Shown here one piece after another: positions 43,348 through 50,843 of a DNA stretch of 64,000 nucleotides. A program made the translations under genes and the position numbers. The notes beneath the pieces were generated by a model. The model was given only the letters and a program-made list of their open reading frames with translations, was not told the origin of the DNA and made no database searches. Source of the DNA: Paenibacillus barcinonensis (GTDB taxonomy: Bacteria; Bacillota; Bacilli; Paenibacillales; Paenibacillaceae); the NCBI RefSeq assembly GCF_003217495.1, contig NZ_QJSW01000003.1, positions 370,318 to 434,317 on the forward strand, given 5' to 3'. Each line of letters starts with the position of its first letter. Within the stretch, counting starts at the first letter, position 1.

Positions 43348-44622
43348 CTAATTAGCGTTGACCCTGTAGTTAACCGGAATTTTCCAATCTAATGTCACCA
43401 CTTTCGAACCTAAGAAACTAACGTCAAATTTCCAATTGATATAGGCTGTAGTACTCTCGTTACTTTTTTGTTTAGAATCCCACGTGGAAACTAGAAGACC
43501 TAAATCAAGATAATGACCTGCATCATATAGATATGCTGATTTTCCAGCAGCATAATATGGGACATTTTTGGTGAAAAGTCCTATGATAACCGGCCAGTTA
43601 GCTTTAATTTCTGAACTGGATTCTCTATATATTCCACCGATTAATCTGGAAGTAATTACTGTATTCTGCCCCGCTGCGATAGTTCCGAGAGTTTGAGTGC
43701 CTCCACTTGTTACTCCGCCTATTTTATAACGTTGCTCAATACCATTAGTAGTATTCCCATTAACTCTTACATGTTCTGCAACTGTTAGTCTAGAAGTCCA
43801 ATTCGCAGTACCTGCTTTACCAACATCTACGATATTCCCCTCAACTTTAGGACAAAAATAAAATTCTGCTACGTCTACACCAAAAGGGACTTTTGAATAG
43901 TAAACATTGGAACATGATTTAATGTAGGGATTAGCTGAAAAAGGGCCGATCTCCTCATTAGTAATTCTATGCGACTCTGCAGGAGCAAGAATTTGTTCAA
44001 ACCAGTTACCATCCAAAAGGCTATCTGTATACGATCCATCTGTAGTGATTTTAGAAGTATCTATATTCAAATGATTTAACTTCTCTTCAAAGTAAAACAT
44101 ATCTCCTTTTTTATCTTGTAGATATAATTTAATGTTGGATGTGTTCCGTAAATCTGTAGAAATAAGACTTGTGTCGGCCCTATCATTGGTTTTTATCTTA
44201 AAATGTAAGACATTAAAGCTATCATTATTCTCTTTCAAGTCTCCAACATAACTATCAATACCATCGGATTGTTCTCTACTTGAATACAACTTACCTTCCA
44301 ATTGAAGTGGGACTACTCCACCATTGTATCTGACAAGCCCGTTAATATGTACAGCATCGCCATCCAACGTTAAATTATCTATTAATAGTTTAGTCCGATG
44401 CACTAACTTCTCTTCAGCGATGTAATTCGAATATTCTTCTGACCCTATGACTCTTTGGATGTTCTCGTTTGAAACCATGTATCCGGGAATAGACATTGTA
44501 TTTTCGGTCATTACCCCTTTTTCAATAACAGACTCACTCGAAGCGCTACTAACTCCATTAAAGGATATGACTAGTGTAGTAATTAAAGACAGTAAGGTTG
44601 CTTTCTTTAATATCATTTTCAT
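43348..44622 (-). CDS. Exported protein of unknown function
   Basis: A 424-residue protein with a signal peptide (MKMILKKATLLSLITTLVISFNGVSSAS), probably cut after SSA. The mature part is rich in beta-strand-like Thr/Ser/Asn segments and has a pair of Cys residues (SCSNVYY, FYFCPK) that could form a disulfide. No known family was recognised; the C-terminal half (TVAEHVRVNG, then GQNTVITSRLIGG) resembles the style of secreted or pore-forming toxins, but this is weak. The gene is markedly more AT-rich than its neighbours and divergent from another unknown exported protein. Confidence 0.75.
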   Translation of the reverse strand: MKMILKKATLLSLITTLVISFNGVSSASSESVIEKGVMTENTMSIPGYMVSNENIQRVIGSEEYSNYIAEEKLVHRTKLLIDNLTLDGDAVHINGLVRYNGGVVPLQLEGKLYSSREQSDGIDSYVGDLKENNDSFNVLHFKIKTNDRADTSLISTDLRNTSNIKLYLQDKKGDMFYFEEKLNHLNIDTSKITTDGSYTDSLLDGNWFEQILAPAESHRITNEEIGPFSANPYIKSCSNVYYSKVPFGVDVAEFYFCPKVEGNIVDVGKAGTANWTSRLTVAEHVRVNGNTTNGIEQRYKIGGVTSGGTQTLGTIAAGQNTVITSRLIGGIYRESSSEIKANWPVIIGLFTKNVPYYAAGKSAYLYDAGHYLDLGLLVSTWDSKQKSNESTTAYINWKFDVSFLGSKVVTLDWKIPVNYRVNAN

Positions 44623-44697
44623 TTTACAATACCGATAGGGTGTATGTATAATTGTACATCAAAAGTTTTTGTTCTAAATAAAGGAGATCCTTATCTT

Positions 44698-45363
44698 ATG
44701 AGAAAAATGAGCAAAAAAAATTTGATTATTATTTTAACTCTTGCTCTTGCAGCTTCTCTGTTTGCAAATGTTTATGGGTATAATTCAAGTAATGGAAAAC
44801 TAAAAGACTTTTTAAATCAACAATACAATCAGGTTCTGTCAGATTACGAGAGCAGCATTCTTTCTACTTCAGATTCAATCTTGTTAACTTTGGAGAATGC
44901 TATAGAGAAAAAGAAGATTAGTAGAGAAGAATTACTATTCTTATGCAAGAGCTATGAACAGTTAAATCAAAATCAGATTCAATATGCAAACTATGTACAG
45001 GTCTATAACTCTCCTGATGGGAAAAAGGCTTTCTCTATGGATATGAATGAACCTATTAATCTTAATTATCTTCCTGGTTTTATCTACTTTAATTCAAGTA
45101 GAGCTATGTTCGAAAAACTTCTTTTGCAAAGTGAATCTATTTCTGACTTAGATGTAACCGCTAATTTAGAAAAGAGCCTAAAACTTGCAAATGAAATCGT
45201 TCAATTAAACACAGCCATTTATAAAAAATTTCTCAATAAAAATTTCGCTCAATTGTCAAACGAGGAGGCAATATTGACCAGGCTTCACTTACAAAAGGAT
45301 CTGACCACCTCGTCTGCAAAACTAGCTGAGCTTGACGCAGAAATATCCAGGTTAAATAACTAG
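44698..45363 (+). CDS. Membrane-anchored protein of unknown function, coiled-coil rich
   Basis: A 221-residue protein from the ATG at 44698 (MRKMSKKNLIIILTLALAASLFANVYGYN), with AAAGGAG eleven bases upstream. One N-terminal membrane helix or uncleaved signal is followed by a largely helical domain with heptad-like stretches (LNQQYNQVLSDYESSILS, LQKDLTTSSAKLAELDAEISRL). No family recognised. It is AT-rich and divergent from the exported protein at 43348; only 75 bases separate the two starts, so they probably share a regulatory region. Confidence 0.72.
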   Translation: MRKMSKKNLIIILTLALAASLFANVYGYNSSNGKLKDFLNQQYNQVLSDYESSILSTSDSILLTLENAIEKKKISREELLFLCKSYEQLNQNQIQYANYVQVYNSPDGKKAFSMDMNEPINLNYLPGFIYFNSSRAMFEKLLLQSESISDLDVTANLEKSLKLANEIVQLNTAIYKKFLNKNFAQLSNEEAILTRLHLQKDLTTSSAKLAELDAEISRLNN

Positions 45364-45390
45364 ATTTCTTCTCAAAAAAGGTGCAGTAAC

Positions 45391-45434
45391 AAAAAGAGGC
45401 CGAAGCAGGCAAAACCTCCGCTTCGGCTCTTTGC
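45391..45434. terminator. Bidirectional terminator between convergent genes
   Basis: AAGAG, CCGAAGC and their complements make a stem of about 14 pairs with a small internal mismatch and T runs on both strands. It serves the plus gene ending at 45363 and the minus lspA. Confidence 0.88.
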
Positions 45435-45484
45435 TAACCTAAATTAGATCATTCTTCACCAATCATTGGTTGTATCCATCACCG

Positions 45485-45967
45485 TTACCCTTTAGGCAAT
45501 GCATTACGCATACGCTTATCCCGATATCCTTGGTATACACGAAGCAACATGCCGATGATCAGCATCACCACACCGATGTTAATGGCCACATCCGCTATAT
45601 TTAATATGCCACGTCCTGATGGAAACACCAGAAAATCCGTCACCCGTGCATAAACAAATCGATCTATCGCGTTGCCGAGAGCACCGCCAACCATAAAGCC
45701 TGCCCCGGCCTGCATCCAGAATCCACGTATCTCGCCCTTGCGCCGATAATAGAGCATACCTGCGATAAACAATACTGCAATTCCCCCGAACAGACGTGCA
45801 TTGCCCTGAAACATACTTCCTGCCATACCGCTATTTTCATAATGCTGCAGCTGCATTCCCGAATCGCCAAGCCGCATGACCTCGCCAACCTCCATATACA
45901 TTCGGACTGCAATCTTGGTTCCCTGGTCCACCAGTGTGACCAATAGTGCAACAAAATAAAACAGCAT
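45485..45967 (-). CDS. lspA: Lipoprotein signal peptidase (signal peptidase II)
   Basis: A 160-residue membrane aspartyl protease that removes signal peptides from lipoproteins. Four membrane helices; catalytic Asp102 in GGALGNAIDR and Asp126 in NIADVAINIG. The ATG at 45967 has AGGAGG nine bases upstream and gives the normal family length; in-frame codons before it are not conserved. It stands alone, without the rluD or pyr genes that usually follow the housekeeping copy, so it may be a second lspA. Confidence 0.92.
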   Translation of the reverse strand: MLFYFVALLVTLVDQGTKIAVRMYMEVGEVMRLGDSGMQLQHYENSGMAGSMFQGNARLFGGIAVLFIAGMLYYRRKGEIRGFWMQAGAGFMVGGALGNAIDRFVYARVTDFLVFPSGRGILNIADVAINIGVVMLIIGMLLRVYQGYRDKRMRNALPKG

Positions 45968-46187
45968 TGCCCTTTCCCTCCTGCCTGCTTGCTTAAGCCG
46001 CACTTATATGTTCACGTGAAGCGCATCCTGCGTTATATTCCTCTTACTTTACCACAGCATTTATGACGTCTCCAAATGATGCAGCATCGTATCTCTTATA
46101 ACATCCAATGAAGTCCACACGAAAGATCATGACCTCGTTACCACAGTCATTCGCTTTTTGGGGAGAAGCAGCTCCTGCAATGGAATC
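45968..46187. other. Intergenic region, no gene seen
   Basis: Holds the lspA upstream region. No promoter boxes or small ORF could be supported. Confidence 0.4.
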
Positions 46188-46233
46188 AAAAACGCGAGAT
46201 ACAGGAGCAGAAGCTCTTGCATCTCGCGTCTTT
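46188..46233 (-). terminator. Terminator of the nucleoside hydrolase gene
   Basis: On the minus strand ACGCGAGAT, AGAGC and their complements form a long stem with a small internal loop, followed by TTTTTGA. Confidence 0.85.
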
Positions 46234-46268
46234 ACAATAAAGCAATCTGGATAACATGTACATTTCTA

Positions 46269-47216
46269 TTACTGAATCGCAGACAGCACATCCAGCAGCA
46301 TGGACTTGAACTTCGGTCGATCAATGGCTTCACACACCCGTACATTCGGTGCTTTGCCAAAACGTCCGTTAATATCAACCACGCTGTATCCGCGTGTGAG
46401 TTCTCCTGCCGCTTCCACATCGACATAGTAATGACCCGATTTCGTCATGAGCGACTCATCTGCCGCTACTGCCATCAGCAGTGTATCCGGGTGGGTTGTT
46501 CCGTTCAGCTTATGTACGTATTTGTTAAACTGCATAACCACCTTGTTGATTGCCGTGAAAAAGTCCGCACCCGATGTGCCCAGCGCTGCAATCTCGGCAT
46601 GATCATCATCATCCATCACCGAGTACTGTGTACACATCTCCCAGCCAACCATCGTAATCGGGATGCCTGCATGCAGCACAATCTTGGCTGCCTCTGGGTC
46701 CACGTAGAAGTTATACTCTGCCGCTGGAGTGATATTGCCCAGTGCATTGTTCGTTCCACCCATGATGTACAGATGAGCAATCTCAGGGATAATCGTCGGG
46801 TCCTTCTGAATCGCCATCGCAATGTTGGTCAGCGGTGCAATTGCCAGCAATTCAATCTCACCCGGATGCGCATGCACCTTCTCGATAATAAAATCAACCG
46901 CATGCCCGCTCTCGGGACGCTGCTCCGCCTTGGGAAAATGCGCACCGCCCATGCCATCATCCCCATGCACATCTTCCACCGTCCGGTGTTGCGCCTGACC
47001 ATAGGCCATCAGAGGCCGTTCGCAGCCTTTGTATACCGGGACCTTGCCCCCGTGTCCGGCAACCTGTACGGTGTACAGTGCATTTTCAACCTCCTGATCA
47101 AACTGCACATTTCCACCAGTAATCGTGATGCCCTCCACCTGAAAATGATGCAATGCCGTCAGGATCGCAATCGTATCGTCTCCTGCTGTATCCGTATCAA
47201 TGATGACTCTTCTCAT
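46269..47216 (-). CDS. Nucleoside hydrolase (IunH/RihA family)
   Basis: A 315-residue hydrolase that splits ribonucleosides into base and ribose. The calcium-binding signature is IIDTDTAGDDTIAIL (Asp7, Asp9, Asp13, Asp14), with LAIAPLTNIA and the late HPDTLLMAVA segment of the family. AAGGAGAG precedes the ATG at 47216. It is about 110 bases after the DUF350 gene and has its own terminator; whether it belongs to that operon is unclear. Confidence 0.93.
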   Translation of the reverse strand: MRRVIIDTDTAGDDTIAILTALHHFQVEGITITGGNVQFDQEVENALYTVQVAGHGGKVPVYKGCERPLMAYGQAQHRTVEDVHGDDGMGGAHFPKAEQRPESGHAVDFIIEKVHAHPGEIELLAIAPLTNIAMAIQKDPTIIPEIAHLYIMGGTNNALGNITPAAEYNFYVDPEAAKIVLHAGIPITMVGWEMCTQYSVMDDDDHAEIAALGTSGADFFTAINKVVMQFNKYVHKLNGTTHPDTLLMAVAADESLMTKSGHYYVDVEAAGELTRGYSVVDINGRFGKAPNVRVCEAIDRPKFKSMLLDVLSAIQ

Positions 47217-47329
47217 GCTGCCGCTCTCCTTCTTCCGTATAAAATTCGTTCGACATCTGCTAAACGACCCTCGTGTACATCATCACGTTCATTCAGCAGA
47301 TATATCCATGCGAAACGTCAGGATCTATT

Positions 47330-47734
47330 TTACATCAAAAACGTACCAATGACGATGGAAACGCCGATGATCACGGAGCGTAACAACTGTGCTACCGCCA
47401 TATTACCACGCGCAATTTCCTCACATACCCGCATCTTCGGTGTCAGGAAATCAAATATAATATAGACCAGACACAGAATAATGATACCCAGCGCCGACCA
47501 TAACAGCATATCCAGCCACGCATGCGTCGAGAAGGACACCATCCCCACAATAATACACAGGCCCAGCAGCTTGCTGCCCATATACATACCCGCCGCTTCA
47601 TTACCTTTCGCAATTTCCTCACTATCGTTATACCGGGTCAATTTGCTGAAGGCAAAGTATCCACATACCAGCACCACCAGCAAAATCCCCATACCCAGCC
47701 CCACATTTAACAGGTTTATTCCCAGCTTCTCCAT
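47330..47734 (-). CDS. DUF350 membrane protein
   Basis: A 134-residue protein with four membrane helices in two similar halves; each half has an EEIA(K/R)GN motif (SEEIAKGNEAAGMYMGSKL and CEEIARGNMAVAQLLRSV), the mark of DUF350 (E. coli YjfL). Function is unknown. Its start lies 19 bases inside the end of the ATP-grasp gene, so they are coupled. Confidence 0.9.
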   Translation of the reverse strand: MEKLGINLLNVGLGMGILLVVLVCGYFAFSKLTRYNDSEEIAKGNEAAGMYMGSKLLGLCIIVGMVSFSTHAWLDMLLWSALGIIILCLVYIIFDFLTPKMRVCEEIARGNMAVAQLLRSVIIGVSIVIGTFLM

Positions 47735-49107
47735 TCCTTCTCCTCCTCATCATTCATCCGTTCACGTACCGCCGCTGCGCAATAGTAGGCCATATCACCC
47801 GTGACCTTCTCTCCAACCCTTGGCAGCATGCCGGCAAAACGTCCTCCAATCACAAATACACCCGTCAACAGATAACCGCTGTAAGGACCCTCCTCCGTCT
47901 GAATTACCGCCTGCTCCATCGGCACCAGCTGCTGATATACCTTGGGTTGATTTGCATAATACGCTTCAATCTCTTCAGCATCCTCGTCATCTTGATCCAG
48001 AATCGCAGTTCGATCCGTGGGCATGTCATTTCCCTCTTTAGATTGGGGGTGTATTCCCTCCTGATTCAGCAAAAGAGTTCCACGGCCCTCGCGGCCCCAA
48101 TAGCTCTTGGCTACATAAGGCACAGCGCTCTGCTCAAACGGCGCCGCACTAAAGTACGTTGGCAGCAGATACCGTGAGATCACTTGCATCTCATCCTCAT
48201 CAAAAAGTGTAAACCCGCAGTAACCGGGCGTCTGCTCATTCCGCTCATATAGCGACCAGATCGCAGCCATAAAGCCCTTACTCTGCATCAGTACATGCTG
48301 CGCCGGATTCATCAGGCCAAGCTGTCCTTCACGCACTAATTCAATCAATTCAGCACCAATGTCCACATCTGTTATCTCATCCCGATCCCCAATCAGATAT
48401 TCCAGCGGATACAGCCGATATAATAAACGAATCTCCCGGCCCTGATGATACAGTCCTTCTCCCGGTACAATCTCAAGCTCCTCCAGCGGAGCATACAGCA
48501 CCTCATATCCGGCTTCACGACAACGCTCCATCAAATAGGTGGTATTAGTTCGATCCTCAACATGCTCGCCATATGAAGTAAATGTAACCGGCCCCTCCAG
48601 ACCTTGCTTGGCATAGAATGTAAGCCAGGATCGGAAGCACTCCCGAATACGCTCATCCATATGGGCCGAGGGTGCAACCCATGTCTGGTCGGCTGTCAGT
48701 CCGATCAGAATGTTCTCAAGTGCCGCCGCTTCGGGTATGCCCGTAGGCGTGTCGGTGTTATTTTCAATACATTTCAAACCAGCCTCACCTATAATCCAAT
48801 CCTGACGAGTAATTCCGCCTGTAACACACTCCATGCGTGCTGCCGTAATCAGCCCCGGATGAATACCGAGCGGTCCCTCCAGAAATGAATCGGGCATATA
48901 TCGCTGGATAAAACGCATCACTTTGCTGTATATCGCATCCACTGCCTCGGCCGCAGCACGCAGTTCATTCAGCTCCGCGGTTGTATAAACCGTTAGTGAA
49001 GGCACACAATACTGCTTGCCATACATGCGATGATACGGAATCTTCTCTCCGGCTTCCCCTGAGAAAACCTCTTCGTGGCTGAATGGAAGCGGGAATACGG
49101 TCCTCAT
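47716..49107 (-). CDS. Glutathionylspermidine synthase-like ATP-grasp protein
   Basis: A 463-residue member of the GSP_synth family (E. coli YjfC/YgiC group), ATP-grasp ligases related to the synthetase half of glutathionylspermidine synthase. AGLKCIENNTDTPTGIPEAA, the Lys-containing strand YVAKSYWGREGRGTLLL and PYSGYLLTGVFVIGGRFAGMLPR are family segments. The ATG at 49107 has AAGGAGG eight bases upstream. It sits between a lipoprotein and a DUF350 gene, a grouping also known from E. coli yjf genes. The true substrate of these stand-alone ligases is not known. Confidence 0.9.
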   Translation of the reverse strand: MRTVFPLPFSHEEVFSGEAGEKIPYHRMYGKQYCVPSLTVYTTAELNELRAAAEAVDAIYSKVMRFIQRYMPDSFLEGPLGIHPGLITAARMECVTGGITRQDWIIGEAGLKCIENNTDTPTGIPEAAALENILIGLTADQTWVAPSAHMDERIRECFRSWLTFYAKQGLEGPVTFTSYGEHVEDRTNTTYLMERCREAGYEVLYAPLEELEIVPGEGLYHQGREIRLLYRLYPLEYLIGDRDEITDVDIGAELIELVREGQLGLMNPAQHVLMQSKGFMAAIWSLYERNEQTPGYCGFTLFDEDEMQVISRYLLPTYFSAAPFEQSAVPYVAKSYWGREGRGTLLLNQEGIHPQSKEGNDMPTDRTAILDQDDEDAEEIEAYYANQPKVYQQLVPMEQAVIQTEEGPYSGYLLTGVFVIGGRFAGMLPRVGEKVTGDMAYYCAAAVRERMNDEEEKEWRSWE

Positions 49108-49158
49108 ATAACCAACCTCCTTCTGCCCAACCGCAGAATGTGCTCCTGCTTCATGCAA

Positions 49159-49659
49159 TTAACCTCCCGAGCTGCGGAAAAAGCTGCCGAAACCGCTCGA
49201 TTTGGACTTGGAGGAGCTTTTATACGAACTGCTGCCTCCTTCGCGATAGGATGATCCACTGCGATAAGACGATCCGCCGTAGCCGCCATAATAGTAATGA
49301 CCACTGCTGGAATCGTACTCGCATCCTTCATCATACTCAGGGTCACATTCGTCGCTGCTGCTGCCACAGCCCGCAAGCACTGCAGGTACGACCAGCAGGA
49401 GGGAGAAGGCAACGAGCTTGGCTTTGGAGCCCGGTTTAGAGCCTGATGCCGATCTCGAGCCTTCTGGGGAACCCGCTGCTCTCATCGGCTCAAAGCCAGA
49501 TATGAGCGCTGTTCCCGTTACATGCCCCACCTCGGAAGCTGGCTCGAACCCCCGCATGGATTCGACCTCTGAAGCGGATGGAGATTGACGTCCAATAATG
49601 TTTCCAGCGATTCCGGCCCCCTGTGTAGATAACGGCTTTTGCACCTCTTCTTCCTTCAT
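49159..49659 (-). CDS. Ser/Gly/Tyr-rich membrane-anchored or lipoprotein (YjfM/YgiB-like)
   Basis: A 166-residue protein. After a polar cytoplasmic-type N-terminus of about 80 residues comes a hydrophobic stretch (KLVAFSLLLVVPAVLAGCG) with a lipobox-like LAGC, then CDPEYDEGCEYDSSSG and a tail of Ser, Gly, Tyr and Lys ending FRSSGG. The late position of the lipobox is unusual. The acidic CDPEYDEGCEYDSS segment and Ser/Gly tail resemble DUF1190 proteins found with ATP-grasp genes. ATG at 49659 overlaps the preceding TAA; AAGAGGTGG precedes it. Confidence 0.75.
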   Translation of the reverse strand: MKEEEVQKPLSTQGAGIAGNIIGRQSPSASEVESMRGFEPASEVGHVTGTALISGFEPMRAAGSPEGSRSASGSKPGSKAKLVAFSLLLVVPAVLAGCGSSSDECDPEYDEGCEYDSSSGHYYYGGYGGSSYRSGSSYREGGSSSYKSSSKSKSSGFGSFFRSSGG

Positions 49660-50207
49660 TACAGATCCACCTCTTTCATGAAAAACAGTACTTTCTTGCG
49701 ATCCGTATCCAGCACCGAATACAGAATTTCATACGTCTTGTCTGCCCGAACCATGTAGTGATCCAGCAGCTGCTCAGCCAGCTCCATCGTATAGCCAGCG
49801 GACTCTATAAGCTCCAGTTCCTCAAAGGAACGCCCATTCCACAGCATATACTCCGGGCTGTACATGGAGGACATTTTACACAAGCCCAGCGCCGCATCCG
49901 CAATAGCCGCACCGTACCCTTCCGGCAGCTGCTGTTCGTCCATCGTCACATAGATCACATGCTCCCGCCGATCCTGACATTCATTGGACAGATGGGTCCA
50001 TAATTTGTTCTTCATTAGAGTTGCGTCCACCAGCTTGCGCATGAACAATTCATCCCGCGTTACCGAGGTCTGCTCCAGTTCGCCCGTCTCTGCCTGCTTA
50101 TCCTCCGACCAGCTGCGATACGTCAATGAATAATAGATTGCTGTCTCCTCCCTCTCTGCGAGCTCGTAGGTGAGCCGTTTCAATACACACAAACGTATTA
50201 AACGCAT
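49659..50207 (-). CDS. Conserved protein of unknown function, first gene of the ATP-grasp cassette
   Basis: A 182-residue soluble protein, mostly helical, with WNGRSFEELELIESAGYTMELAEQLLDHY near the end and a final strand KKVLFFMKEVDL. No family recognised. The ATG at 50207 has no ribosome binding site, so the real start may lie inside. It overlaps the next gene by one base, which ties it to the four-gene cassette. Confidence 0.65.
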   Translation of the reverse strand: MRLIRLCVLKRLTYELAEREETAIYYSLTYRSWSEDKQAETGELEQTSVTRDELFMRKLVDATLMKNKLWTHLSNECQDRREHVIYVTMDEQQLPEGYGAAIADAALGLCKMSSMYSPEYMLWNGRSFEELELIESAGYTMELAEQLLDHYMVRADKTYEILYSVLDTDRKKVLFFMKEVDL

Positions 50208-50580
50208 GAGGAGGAAAAAAGTTACACTATTCGCTATGACATGTAAAAAGAAACATGGAAAGCTGGTTTACGCTCCAGCCACGCTAGCGATCACCACAGA
50301 CCTTATTCAGCGTAAAAGCAGGCTCTTGAAATTGTAACGATCTGGAGAAACGCTATTTGAAAGGAAAATCCAAAACACTGGCTACAAGCTCTATATTTCA
50401 GGGGGAATAACGTCGCTAGGGATCGTTAGAATTCCAGAAGGTAAAAAAACAGGCAAATAACCTCTCCTCAGATCGTTAGATCGTTAGACTAGGCCAAGCT
50501 CACAGATGCACGCCTTGGTCCATGCATAACTCACATACGGCTATGAGCCCGGGCCAAAACAAAGCAAAATGACAACAACT
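50208..50580. other. Intergenic region with three 24-base repeats
   Basis: No gene is seen. Besides the repeat copies, nothing with a ribosome binding site was found. Confidence 0.5.
50334..50479. repeat. Second cluster of the 24-base element (3 copies)
   Basis: Copies at 50334-50357 (minus orientation), 50406-50429 and 50456-50479 (plus). They share AATARCG at one end and GATCGTTAG (one copy GATCGTTAC) at the other with the copies at 669-863. The last copy is followed by an extra GATCGTTAG unit at once (50480-50487). Confidence 0.8.
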
Positions 50581-50646
50581 AAAAAGGACTGCCTTATGTC
50601 AGTGAATGCTTATTCAAAGCACATTCTCTGATAGACAATCCTTTTT
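50581..50646 (-). terminator. Large terminator hairpin after the ABC-F gene
   Basis: AAAAAGGACTG at 50581 and its near-complement CAATCCTTTTT at the far end enclose a long imperfect stem (GTCAGTGAATGC with GCACATTCTCTGA). T runs lie on both strands. It would end the ABC-F transcript. Confidence 0.7.
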
Positions 50647-50843
50647 ACGCTTACTCCGCTTCTGCCTGCACGCTCTCGCTCCGGTTCGTTCGGTTCAATT
50701 CGATTCGGTTAGGTCCGCTCTACAAGGTATCCACTGCATTCCGTATCGGTGTGTGACTTCTTGTTATCTAATTCTTATTTTTGCTTCCTGATTTTCACTT
50801 TTAATCCGTACTTGCTTGCCGCTCCCTGCTTTGCAATTCCGTC

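Noticed and set aside
46158..47465. 435-codon plus-strand frame across the nucleoside hydrolase gene
   Set aside because: It is antisense to a well-supported enzyme, is rich in Cys, His and Arg, and has no ribosome binding site.
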